Origin: Tilletiopsis washingtonensis | Taxonomy: Eukaryota; Basidiomycota; Exobasidiomycetes; Entylomatales | Direction of reading: 5' to 3' | Length of the DNA: 64,000 nt | Assembly: GCF_003144115.1 (NCBI RefSeq) | Contig: NW_020312007.1 | Coordinates: 339,898-403,897 of the forward strand | In this document: positions 1 through 9,533 of the stretch, piece by piece | How the letters are laid out: each line of letters begins with the position of its first letter | How positions within the stretch are numbered: position 1 is the first letter of the stretch | Made by a program: the position numbers and the translations under genes | Notes under the pieces: model-generated | Told to the model about the DNA's origin: nothing | Seen by the model: only the letters and a program-made list of their open reading frames with translations | The model's database searches: none

Positions 1-434
1 AGCGTGGAGCCACGGAAGGCGCACGCGGCTGCACGTGCTCCGGCAGCAGGCGCAGTGGCCGCCTCTGACACACAGGCCATTACGGCAGGCGCAACGCACT
101 CGCAGTCCCGCTTGCTGCCGTGTCTCTGCCTCTCCATGCTAGCCATGACCGCTCGTCCCCCAACAGCCGGCAAGCACTTGACGAGCCCCGTGCGAAGCGC
201 ACTGCGGCGCCTGATCCGGGCCTCGACAGTCTGGACGCTGTCTGCCTCCCGAGTTGCAGCTGCTGCTCCGTGCCCGCCTCGCCAGGCGCTCGTTGCAGAG
301 CAGCACCCGTGCCTGTCGCCCGGTGCTGGTGCAATCTCGCCGCCTGCTGCCCGCTCAAGGCGCGCTGCCGCGCCGCCTGCGCCGCTGCCTCGCCGCCCGG
401 CCCGACCCTACGCCGCCGCCCCACTGCCACTCAC
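1..434. other. Unassigned GC-rich stretch, probably intron or 3' part of PFD1
   Basis: On the minus strand this begins with a strong GTGAGT donor following the second PFD1 exon, so its first part is probably intron. Several open frames cross it on both strands, but their composition (Arg, Ala, Ser, Pro) looks like GC-rich noise. None continues the prefoldin fold. No RNA gene or repeat was seen. Confidence 0.4.
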
Positions 435-681
435 ATCTTGCCGCGCCCGACCCACAGCGTCGCGTCCTTCTCCTCCTCGACCTGCCTGCGCGTCAGCTCG
501 GCGCGGCGGCGCGCGCCCTCGAGGCTCGAGCTCTGGGCGCGCACGCGGCTGAGCTCGCGCTGCGCCGCGACGGCCTGCGCCTGCATCTGCGCGAGGATCT
601 GCGGGGCAGGCGTGTGAGCGTGGGTGAGAGAGGAGACAAAGTAGGACACACCTGGTGCAGCTGGGCATCAGGGAGCGACAT
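435..681 (-). CDS. PFD1: Prefoldin subunit 1, partial (3' end unresolved)
   Basis: Subunit of the hexameric prefoldin chaperone, which hands unfolded actin and tubulin to the CCT chaperonin in the cytosol. Exon 1 (681-652) encodes MSLPDAQLHQ. Intron 651-599 follows, then exon 2 (598-435). Joined, they give 64 codons of a helical coiled-coil arm running to VGRGKM. This resembles the conserved stretch of PFD1 in which the first helix is followed by a short strand ending in vGrMF. A GTGAGT donor lies at 434, splitting the Met codon. I could not find an acceptor downstream that restores a PFD1-like second helix, so the C-terminal half is either in 1-434 in a form I cannot recognise or beyond the window. 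It is head to head with UBA3, 164 bases apart. The family call rests on one short conserved block, so it is good but not certain. Confidence 0.6.
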
Positions 682-845
682 GCTGGGCGCTTGTTGAGGG
701 ATGGAGGTGGGAAGGAAGCCTCGTCGCGCGTGTTGCACTTTCGGGCTTCACGTCAGAGTCGCGCGCCGTGCCGCTCGAGCCACCCTCGCCCTCGCCCTCC
801 ACTCGCTGGCCCCTCCCTTCCTACTCCCACCTCCGCTCGCCCGCC
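682..845. promoter_or_regulatory. Shared divergent upstream region PFD1/UBA3
   Basis: This 164-base gap separates two divergent start codons. The last 70 bases before UBA3 are rich in C and T, as in many fungal leaders. No TATA box or recognisable factor site was found. Confidence 0.5.
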
Positions 846-2653
846 ATGTCCGACGCCTCGTCGTCGTCCTCGTCCGGCACGCCGCGCCTGCGCTCGCGCA
901 CCGCCCACATCGATGCGCTCCTCGACCGCGCCGGCCGTGCGTCGGCGCGACCTGCCGTTGCACACCTCCACTGACACTCGCGCCATGCGCAGCGTACACC
1001 GATGCCTCCTTCGTGCCGGGTGCCGCGTGCGTCCCTCGTTGTCCTGCCCTGAATCTTCACTGACCTCGCACCAGTCCGAAGAAGGTGCTGCGCAACACGG
1101 CAAAGGTGCTCGTCATCGGCGCCGGCGGCCTCGGCTGCGAGCTGCTCGCCAACCTGGCGCTCTCGGGCTTCCGCGACATCCACCTCATCGACATGGACAC
1201 CATCGACACCAGCAACCTCAACCGCCAGTTTCTCTTCCGGTGCGTACAGCAGCCAGGTATCGTGCCGGACACCGCTGTCGCGTGCAAGACGCAGGCATCG
1301 CGAGTAACGCTCGCACGACACTCCGTTCCCGCCACGTGCTCCTCGCAGTGCCCTCTGACGCTCCTTCTCTCCGCGCAGCACCAAGGACGTGGGCCGCTCC
1401 AAGGCCCTCGTGGCCGCCGAGTTTGTCATGCGCCGCGTGCCCGGCACGCAAGTGACGGCATACCACGGGCGCATCCAGGACAAGGACGAGGCATACTATA
1501 TGCAGTTCGACATGGTCATCTGCGGCCTGGACTCGGTGAGTGAAGCTGGTGGTGCGGTGCGGTGTAGTGAGGTCTGCTGCAGAGAACACGCGCTCGAGGT
1601 GTGGTGCAGAAAGGTCTTGCGCCGCAGTGCAGAGACGCTGGGCCGCTATGCTGGCCCCTTGCGCTGTCGTGCTGACTGATCGCTGCACAGGTCGAGGCAC
1701 GGCGCTGGATCAACGCCACGCTCGTCAACATGGTCGATCCCGACAACCCGGACTCGCTCAAGCCGCTCATCGACGGCGGCACCGAGGGCTTCAAGGGCCA
1801 GGCGCGCCTCATTCTCCCGACGCTCACGTCGTGCTATGAGTGCAGCCTCGACATGCTGACGCGGCAGACCGTCTTTCCCATCTGCACGATTGCCAACACG
1901 CCGCGCCTGCCCGAGCACTGCATCGAGTGGGCCAGTGTGCTCGAGTGGCCGCGCGTCTTTGGGCGTGAGTGGCCGGCGTCGCGAGGGACGTGTCAGGGTT
2001 CTGACGCTGCTTGCTGCAGCGGAGAAGAAGCTCGACAACGACGACCCCGAGCACATCCAGTGGCTTCTGGACGTGGCGCAGGCGCGCGCAAGGGCGCACA
2101 ACATCGAAGGAGTGACGTGGTCGCTGACGCAGGGCGTCGTCAAGAACATCATTCCCGCCATTGCGAGCACAAACGCAGTCATCGCCGGTGCGTGTCGCGA
2201 GTCGCGACTCCTCGCCTGTCTGCTCACACGTGCCTCTCAGCGGCATGCACGCAAGAGGCGTTCAAGCTGGCCACGACGTGCGCGCCGCCGCTGAACAACT
2301 ACATGATGTACGCGGGCAGCGACAGCGTCTACACGTACACGTTCGAGCACGAGCGGCGGCCCGACTGTCCCGTGTGCGGCGGCGATGCGCGCGACGTGTC
2401 GCTTTCGCGCAGCACGCCGCTGGCGCACATCCTCGAGCTGCTCGCCGAGAGTGCCGATGTGCAGCTGAAGCGGCCTAGTCTCGCGGGTCCCAGCGGGCCG
2501 CTCTTCTTCCAGGCACCGCCGCAGCTGCGCGAGGCGACAGAGGGCAACCTCGTTCGCCCGCTCAGCGAGCTGCTGCAGCACGGCGACGAGATCACCGTCA
2601 CGGACCAGGCATTGCCCTTCCAGCTCTCGCTGCGCATCCTCTTCACGGACTAA
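846..2653 (+). CDS. UBA3: NEDD8-activating enzyme E1 catalytic subunit UBA3
   Basis: Catalytic half of the NEDD8 E1. With ULA1/APP-BP1 it adenylates NEDD8, forms a thioester and passes it to UBC12 for cullin modification. Seven exons (846-936, 993-1026, 1075-1239, 1379-1535, 1691-1964, 2020-2187, 2241-2653) keep phase and give 433 residues, the usual length. Visible features are the nucleotide-binding [10 protein letters not shown] (about residue 57) with [16 protein letters not shown], the zinc cysteines in SCYEC and CPVCGG, and the catalytic cysteine in [15 protein letters not shown] (about residue 214). A C-terminal ubiquitin-fold domain follows. The start is the first ATG in frame, with a Ser-rich N-terminus. 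Its substrate NEDD8 is encoded about 55 kb away in this window. Intron 6 holds a 12-base palindrome, GAGTCGCGACTC, with no evident meaning. Confidence 0.96.
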
Positions 2654-2712
2654 TGTCACGACTGTCACGATGAGTGCGAGAAGGTATGGAATTGTGAGTG
2701 CAGTAAGGCTGT

Positions 2713-5700
2713 CTAGAATTTGCGCTCTGTCGGCAGCGCGGTCAGTAAGGCAAGTGCAGCGCCGGGTGGCCCAGCAGCACCACTCACCGATCGGCAGGAT
2801 GGCCTTGCCCGGCTTGGTCACGACGCGCGGCAGCGTGAGGCGCTGGTGCTGCGTCACCGTGTTCCACTCCTTGCCCACGGGGTTGCGCATGGCCATCTCG
2901 TACTGCGCGGCGCTCGTGTACGGGTAGGGCACGTCCTTTGCGCGGTACTTGTCGGCCTTCTTGTCCTTGCGCTCGTTGATGATGACGTGCTCCATCTTTG
3001 CGTCCTTGCGCGCCTCGGGCGCCAGGCCGGCAATGGTGCGTGTGTTGCGCTTGCGGCGCTCGGCATCGCGGCGCCGGCTGGCGCCCGACGACTTGACGCC
3101 CTTGCCGCCCCACGAGCCCCAGCCGGCGAGCGTCGTGTCCTCCTCGCGCGGCGCCTCGCGCTCCACGGCCGCCCGCTTCTCGGCCGCAAAGTCGGCCGCC
3201 ACGTCGTCGCCGGCAAACGCCTCGGCCACGAGGGCGCGCTGCTTCATCGCCGCCAGGCCGCGTCCCACGGCCACGGGCTCGGCGTCCGAGTCCGAGTCCG
3301 TCTCCTCAGCGCCGGCGCGTGGCGCCGCCTGCTTGCCCTTCCGCCCAGTCGTCACGGCCAGGCGCGCATTGGGGTCGATCTCGACGCGCGCATCGTCCTC
3401 CGCCTTGCCGCGCGCCTCGTCGCCCTTGGCAGCGTGCCGCGCCGTCCGGTTTGCGGCGCGCGTAGCAGCCGAGCTCTCCTTGGCCACAATGGCATCGTTG
3501 CGCTTGCGCGAGAGCTTCGTGCCTTCGCCGGCGTTGGCGAGCCAGGGGTTTGCGTTGCCGCTGTACGCGTCCGACGTGGCGCTCGGGGCTGCAGCTGCTG
3601 CAGGGGCGGCAGTGACAGGTGCTGGCGCGGGAGCAGGGGCGCTCTTGGAAGCCTCGGCCTCCGACGCCTCTGATTCGTCCTCTTCCGAGTCGTCCTCGCG
3701 CGGGACATGCTCCGCCTTCTGCTCGGCCTTCTTCGCCGTCTGCACGCCCGAGGTGCCAAAGACTGCACGTCCGGCGTTGCCCTGCACGTTGGTGCGTCTT
3801 GCGAGCAGCTCCTTCTCCGCCCGCTCCTCGTCGTCCGTGCTGCCCTCCTCCTCCGAGGCCAGCTCGGCGCGGAAGGCATCGATCTCCTCCTGCGTAGTGG
3901 CGGCATCGCGCTTGCGTGCGTCGGCCATGAACTTCATCGCCCAAACGCCGCCCTTCTTGCCGCTCGTCTGCCGCCCGCCTTGCATGTCCGCCTCTGCCTC
4001 CTGTGCGGCAGCGTCGCGAGCCTGCAGGGCGGCCAGCTCGTCAAAGGCTTGTCGTCGCGGGTCGCTCGCGCCGGCCTCCTCGTCCGAGTCCTCCTCAGAG
4101 TCCGACTCGTCATCAGAGGCCTGGCCCTGGATGCGCCGCCGCAGGCGTTCGCCCTGCTGCAGCTGCTCCTCAATCGCGTTGCGCGCCTCGACATTCTCCA
4201 TCGTGGCGTGGTGGCCGACGATGCCCTTGGCCCACTTGCCCGTGTTCTTGTGCTTGAGCGTCGCGCGCTCCTTGGCTCGCAGGCGCGCGTCCTTCTCGCG
4301 CTCCTCCGCCTCGTCTTCGCTGTCGCCGAGGCCGGCTGCCTTTGCCTGTGCGTCCTCCTTGTCGCGCTCGCGCCGTGCGATCTTGCGGTACGTCTTGGAC
4401 TTGATCTTCTTGACGCGCTTGGCCTTCTGCTCCTCGCGGAACAGTAGGTCGCGCATGCGCCGCAGCTCCTCGCGGCGCTTGCGCACCTCTGCCTCGTCCA
4501 TGCCGCGGCGGTTCATCTCAAGCTCCTCGGCCTTGGCGATCTCCTTCTCGCTCATGCCCTCCTGTGCCAGCAGCGCAGCCACGCCCCGCTCCATGTCGTT
4601 CTCAGCGCGGAACGACGATGTGAGCGCCGCAGCCGTGGCTTGTGGCACGTGCTCGGGCTGCAGCGGGAAGCTGAGGTGCTCTGCCTCGCGCAGACGCTTG
4701 ATCGTCGGCGCCCAGCCCGCCACCTCGTTGCGCGAGGCGTCGTACGCCGCTGCACGGTCGAGGCGGTCCTGCACGACGGCCGGCAGAGGCGCCTGCAGCG
4801 CTCCGCCGCCTCGTCGGGACGCAGCGCCGCCAGCCCCGCGTGCCTGCTCTGCGCGTGCCAGCGCGCGCGCCGACTGACGCAGGCTGTTGAAGCTCGCGCC
4901 GGCACCCGAGTCGTCCAGGGTAGACATGAGGTCCTCGACGCGAAGCCGCGAGCCGCTGGCGCCACCGACGCCAAACTGCGACTCGGGCACCGCTTCGCTG
5001 CGTGCGGCAAGCACGCGCCGTGTGCGCTTGGCGGACGGCTCGCCATCGCTGCCCTCGTCGGCATCGCCGCTGCGTGCACTGCGCTTGGAGGGCTGTGCCG
5101 CGAGCGATGACATGTGCTGCTGTAACCGCTCATCGCCCGAGTCGTCGGACGCATCGCTGGCACTGCCATCCTCCTCGTCAGACTGCGAGCCGGCATCGAG
5201 CATGCGCGAGAGGTCAAGCATGTCTGCATCGCCCTCGTCGTCCTCGTCCTCTTCTTCATCTTCCTCGTCATCTCCTGATGCATCTTTCCGCCCCTTTGCG
5301 AGCCGCTGGGACTGCATAGAGGCATGAGCGCCACGCGGGCTGGCCGCACCGCAGCCGCCACGCACCTTTGGCATCGAGCTGGCAAACTTCTCCTCGTCGC
5401 TCTCGCCCCACGCCTCGTCCGAGTCGAGCTCCTCATCATCCTCATCGTTGACGACATTCTCGACGTCGTCTGCGACGTCCAGGAACGCTGGAGCGGCGCG
5501 CGTGCGGCGCGTCAGCTCGTCCTGCACGTCGTCCGAGTCGGCGTCGCTGTCGCCGGCGGCCGCGGCGCGCGGGTTGCGCACGTCGGCGTCGTCGTCGGCG
5601 GCGTTGTTGGTGGTGGCACGCCGCAGCCGGGCGTCGGCCTTGCCGCGGCGGCGCTCGCGCGCACTGCCGCTGCCAGACGCGGCCGGCTCGGCCGTGGCGC

Positions 5701-5848
5701 CGACAAAGTCGTACACGTCGAGCACGCTCTTGGGCTGCGCGCCGGGCGCATCGCCGCCGCCGCGCTTCTCGATGCGGCGCGCGGCATGGGTGCGGTTGTT
5801 CTGCTGCTGCTTCTTGTGCGGCGCCGGGCGGCGCGTGGGAGCGGGCAT
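2713..5848 (-). CDS. UTP14: U3 snoRNP / SSU processome protein UTP14
   Basis: Nucleolar component of the small-subunit processome, needed for 18S rRNA maturation; in yeast it activates the helicase Dhr1. Exon 1 (5848-2788) and a 14-base last exon (2726-2713) encode about 1,024 residues, typical for the family. The N-terminal half has long Asp/Glu/Ser tracts. The middle carries the conserved [15 protein letters not shown] (around residue 485) and a [11 protein letters not shown] motif. The C-terminus has [19 protein letters not shown]. The last exon adds ERKF and a stop, close to usual UTP14 endings. A 54-base stretch (5365-5312) has a GTGCGT donor and ATGCAG acceptor and no stop, so it may be an intron whose retention would add 18 residues. 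Start is the ATG before [12 protein letters not shown]. It is head to head with NIP7. Confidence 0.94.
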
Positions 5849-6120
5849 GGTGTGGCGTGGTGGGGATGGAGGAAGCGGGCGAAGGATGGCCGTCGGGGAA
5901 GGCGCCTCGGCGCGCGCCCGCGCCTCCCGTGCGAGAGCGCGCAACTTTTTTGCTGCAAGCCGAGGCCGAATTCCGCGGCTGCTCTGCGCACTACAACGCG
6001 GCGGGGTGCAGTTGTATGCGCGACTACAACTCGGCGCCGCTCCAGCGTTTCCTTCTCGCCGCCGCCGACGACGCCCTGCCCTCCCACCACATCCTCCTCG
6101 CCCCACTCATCCCGCCCAGC
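5849..6120. promoter_or_regulatory. Shared divergent promoter UTP14/NIP7
   Basis: This 272-base gap separates the start codons of two nucleolar ribosome-biogenesis genes. It holds a short T-run (about 5945-5950) and, near NIP7, C/T-rich leader sequence. I did not find a canonical RRPE or PAC box, so a shared ribosome-biogenesis control is inferred from arrangement only. Confidence 0.55.
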
Positions 6121-7282
6121 ATGCGTCCGCTCACCGACGAGGAGACCAAGACGCTCTTCACAAAGCTCTCGCACTACATCGGCGCCAACATCGTGCACCT
6201 CGTCGACCGCGACGATGCGCCGCACGTCTTCCGCCTGCACCGCGACCGCGTCTATTACGCCTCCGAGGTGCGTGCCAGCGTGGGGCAGCCTGGGCAGGGC
6301 AGCATGGGCAGAGCGGGTGTGCGAGGTGCTTGCCGCACTCAGCTGTGGCTGCGCAGAGCGTCTGAGCTCCGGCATGCGTCTAGGCTCTCGGTGTGCCAGG
6401 AGGCCTCCTCAGTCACCTCTGATAGCCAGTCAAGCTGGGCGTCTGCCCCTGCTCGCGCAAGGTACGATCTTCTCCTGTACCTCGCTCACACTCCTTAATC
6501 CGCAGGAGAGCATGCGTCTCGCCGTCTCCGTCGCGCGGCCAAATCTCGTCTCGCTGGGCACGTGCTTCGGCAAGTTCTCCAAGACGGGCAAGTTCCGCCT
6601 GCACATCACCGCGCTCGACTACCTCGTGCAGTACGCCAAGCACAAGGTCTGGATCAAGCCCAACGGCGAGCTGCCGTTCCTCTACGGCAACCACGTCGTC
6701 AAGGCGCACCTCGGCCGCATCTCCGACGACACGCCCGAGCATGCGGGCGTCGTGGTGCTGAGCATGAGCGGCACGGGGCTGGTGAGTGACAGCAGCGAGG
6801 CGTGCGGCGGAGGGCGCTGGACTGCGGCAGGGTGTGGTGGGTGCAGCGGAGTACGGGAAGCGCGTCTCGTCTCCAGCGGATCTCGACGAGTGAGCGGACA
6901 GGTCAGGCTAGCGTGTGGAAAGCTTGTCGAAGCGTCAGTGTGGAAAGGTGAAGAGCAGTGCGGCTCCCGCATTGTTCGCAGCGGTCAAGCTCTGTTGCAG
7001 CCACAGAGACGCGCAGCCTTAAGCTTGCTGGCAGGAGGGCCGATCTTTGCGGCTGCGTTCTCTCCTGCTCCTGTGCACGTCGATGCTGACGCTCTCCTCA
7101 GGGCTTCGGCGTGACGGCGCGCTCCACGCTCGACACGCGCAAGATGGACCCGACCAGCATCATCGTCTTCCACCAGGCGTGAGTGATCCGTCGTTTGACG
7201 GCTGCCTCGGCTCGCCGCTGACACGCATCGCTTGCGCAGGGATACGGGCGAGTTCATCCGCGACGAGGACACGCTCTTCTAG
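6121..7282 (+). CDS. NIP7: 60S ribosome biogenesis protein NIP7
   Basis: Conserved nucleolar factor that binds pre-60S particles and is needed for 27S pre-rRNA processing. Four exons (6121-6267, 6506-6781, 7102-7178, 7240-7282) give 180 residues, the family's usual length. The N-terminus [13 protein letters not shown] and RLHRDRVYY is diagnostic. The C-terminal half (from about residue 95) is a PUA RNA-binding domain with [11 protein letters not shown] and [14 protein letters not shown]. The protein ends in [13 protein letters not shown]. Introns 1 and 2 (238 and 320 bases) are longer than the local norm. It is divergent from UTP14 and convergent with the SNG1-like gene. Confidence 0.97.
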
Positions 7283-7696
7283 CCGCAGCTCGCCACGCCT
7301 CTCTTCTTCTTGTACTTGTACCGCTCATCGTTCAGCAATCCACGCTTTCGTGCCAGCCCGTCCGACACATCGGTGTCGGGTGGCCGTGGCGCGCAGATCA
7401 CTCGCAGCGACGGCTCAAGATGCACTGGCTCCGTTGAACACGTGCATCGCACAGAGCCCTGGTCGCTGGGTACTGACCAACCACAGACGTGTGAGACACG
7501 ATTACGATCTCGTTGCGGGTGCGGTATATGAGGTGTAAAGTCGACAGCTCGTGGCAGGGTCTGCAGAGCGCCTGGAGGCGCGCATCGTGCAGCGTCCGCT
7601 GAGACATAAGGTAGTCCAAGGCCGACTGAGGAAGATGTTGTACAACCACACGCGGTGGTGGGTAGAAGAAAGTCAGGGAGAACGGCGTCCAGCTCT
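7283..7696. other. Convergent 3' spacer NIP7 / SNG1-like
   Basis: 414 bases between two stop codons facing each other. It probably holds both 3' untranslated regions. No gene, repeat or RNA was recognised. Confidence 0.5.
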
Positions 7697-9533
7697 TCAT
7701 GCGGACGTGTCGTGCGACGACTCGTGCGACACGTCGTGCGGCGCCGACGAGGCCTTCTCCTCGTCCTGCTTCTTTGCCGGCGGGCCGGGCGAGCCAGCGG
7801 CCTTGGCCTTGATGAGGCGCTTGCGCTCCAGCCGCAGCCAGATCGGGATGGTCACGAGCGAGAGGATGAGCTTCAGGGAGACCGTCAGCAGATGCAGCTT
7901 GTCTTGGCACCGTGGCGCACTCACCCAGCCCACCAAGATGCCAAACGACTTGGCCAGCTCGGCGCGGTAGCCGACGTGGAAGAGAATGTTGAGGTAGGCG
8001 TTCTTGGTCACGTAGAACGGCATGGCGTACGAGAACTTGTAGAAGGCGTTCTGTGCCTCCACAGCCAGGTTTGCGCCTGACACGTTCGTGAGGATGATGA
8101 CAAGAAGCGAGTATGCGACCCACTTGGCGCCCACGAGCGCGTAGAAGCCTTCGGTCCAGTAGCCGAGCACGGCCATGCCGAGGAGGGTGAACATCCACCA
8201 GACCATGAAGCCGGCGCCGTGCGAGAAGTTGCCGCCGAAGGGCAGGTGGAACGGCAGCTCGAGCAGCGACCACATGAGCGAGAGGATGATGTAGCAGAGG
8301 AACGGGCCGCCGAGGCGCAGCAGCACTTGCGAGCGCGCGTTGAGCTTGAGGTCGAGGCCAAAGGCATCGCGGATCGCTCCACCGGCCATGGTCACGTTCT
8401 GGTGGGCAGAGGTCAGAGCGTGCACGTCCTGCGGGCGCGCAGTCGACTCACAAAGGCCAGAATGCAGAGGTAGATGAGGCCGACGAACGTGGCAGCGTTG
8501 GCTGGGAGAGTGTCAGTGTGGGAAGCTGGCGGGACTGGCTGGCCCAGGTCTGGAAGTCCAGGGCTGTCGCACGTGCAGCTGTCGCGGCCGCGACGCGGCG
8601 CGCGTCAGAGGCACGCCCTGGCCGCGCCGCGCGACGCCTGATGCCTCTTGCACTGCAACCACCACAGCCCCCCGAGAACTGCGTCACTGGCGACAACAGC
8701 ACGTTCTCGCCAGCGCGCGCAGACCAGCGCACGACGCGCGCGACCCCTGCACCCTCCGTCGCTCCGCACCCTCCGTCACTCCGCGCCCTCCGTCGCTCCA
8801 GCCCGCACTCACCGACCGTCGGGTACATGGCGAGGTTGCGGTACGTCAGGCCCACGGGCGCGCCAATGGTCTGCGGCGCAGCGGCCAGCGCGGCGATGGC
8901 GGCCGCGTTGCCCGAGTTGGCCGAGAGGTACTCGGCAGCGAGCTGCGCATTGAGCTCGGCCATGATGCGCGTGATGGCGGGCCGGAAGAAGGCCAGCACC
9001 TGGCCGTCGATCGTGGCCTGGTTGCGCGCCTGCACGTAGGTGGCCGTGATGACGCTGGTGGGGTCCCAGCTGGCGTTGCCGGCGGCGCGCGCGGCCGCGA
9101 GCTGCTGCGAGGCATTCTCGGCGACCTCGATGGCGAGCCAGGTGCTGAGCTTGTAGTGCACGGCCTCGTCGACGTCGGCCTGCGTCGGGTATGCGCTGCC
9201 GTCGACGACGCTCCACGTCATGTGCGGCGAGCTGGCGCTGTTGAGGGCGAGCAGGCCGCTGCTGACGGCCTGCCCGATGGCGCCGTTGCCGTCGCGGTTC
9301 ACCACGACGGCGGTGAGGCGGTAGAGGTGCGCCTGCGGGTTGTACAACGAGCCCCAGTAGAGCGTGCCGAAGGTCCAGATCAAGACCGTAATGATGGCGA
9401 CGGTCATGCCGAGCACGACGGCGTACATTGTGAGGCCCTTGCGCACCGACGCGTGGCCCAGGCCGACGCGCGCGGGGGCGGCGTCGGGCGTGCGCTCCTT
9501 GTGCGAGGACTGCGAGCTGCGTGCGGAGGCCAT
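7697..9533 (-). CDS. SNG1-family (DUF3533) multispanning membrane protein
   Basis: Resembles the DUF3533 family that includes yeast SNG1, a membrane protein linked to nitrosoguanidine resistance; the biochemical role is not established. Three exons (9533-8813, 8501-8452, 8398-7697) give 490 residues. An N-terminal membrane helix (about residues 35-60) is followed by the WGSLYNP-type motif and a large extracytoplasmic domain. Five or six C-terminal helices follow, including FMVWWMFTLLGMAVLGYW and ILVGW. The 50-base exon 2 encodes part of the first C-terminal helix. Near 7926 a GTGAGT follows ILVGW, but no acceptor at a sensible distance improves the protein, so I keep it as coding. The tail is charged, with repeated HDxSHESS-like units. 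The start is the first ATG. Confidence 0.85.

Noticed and set aside
7900-7930. Possible extra intron in the SNG1-like gene after ILVGW
   Set aside because: A GTGAGT donor is present, but the only plausible acceptors give an intron too short or remove a membrane segment.
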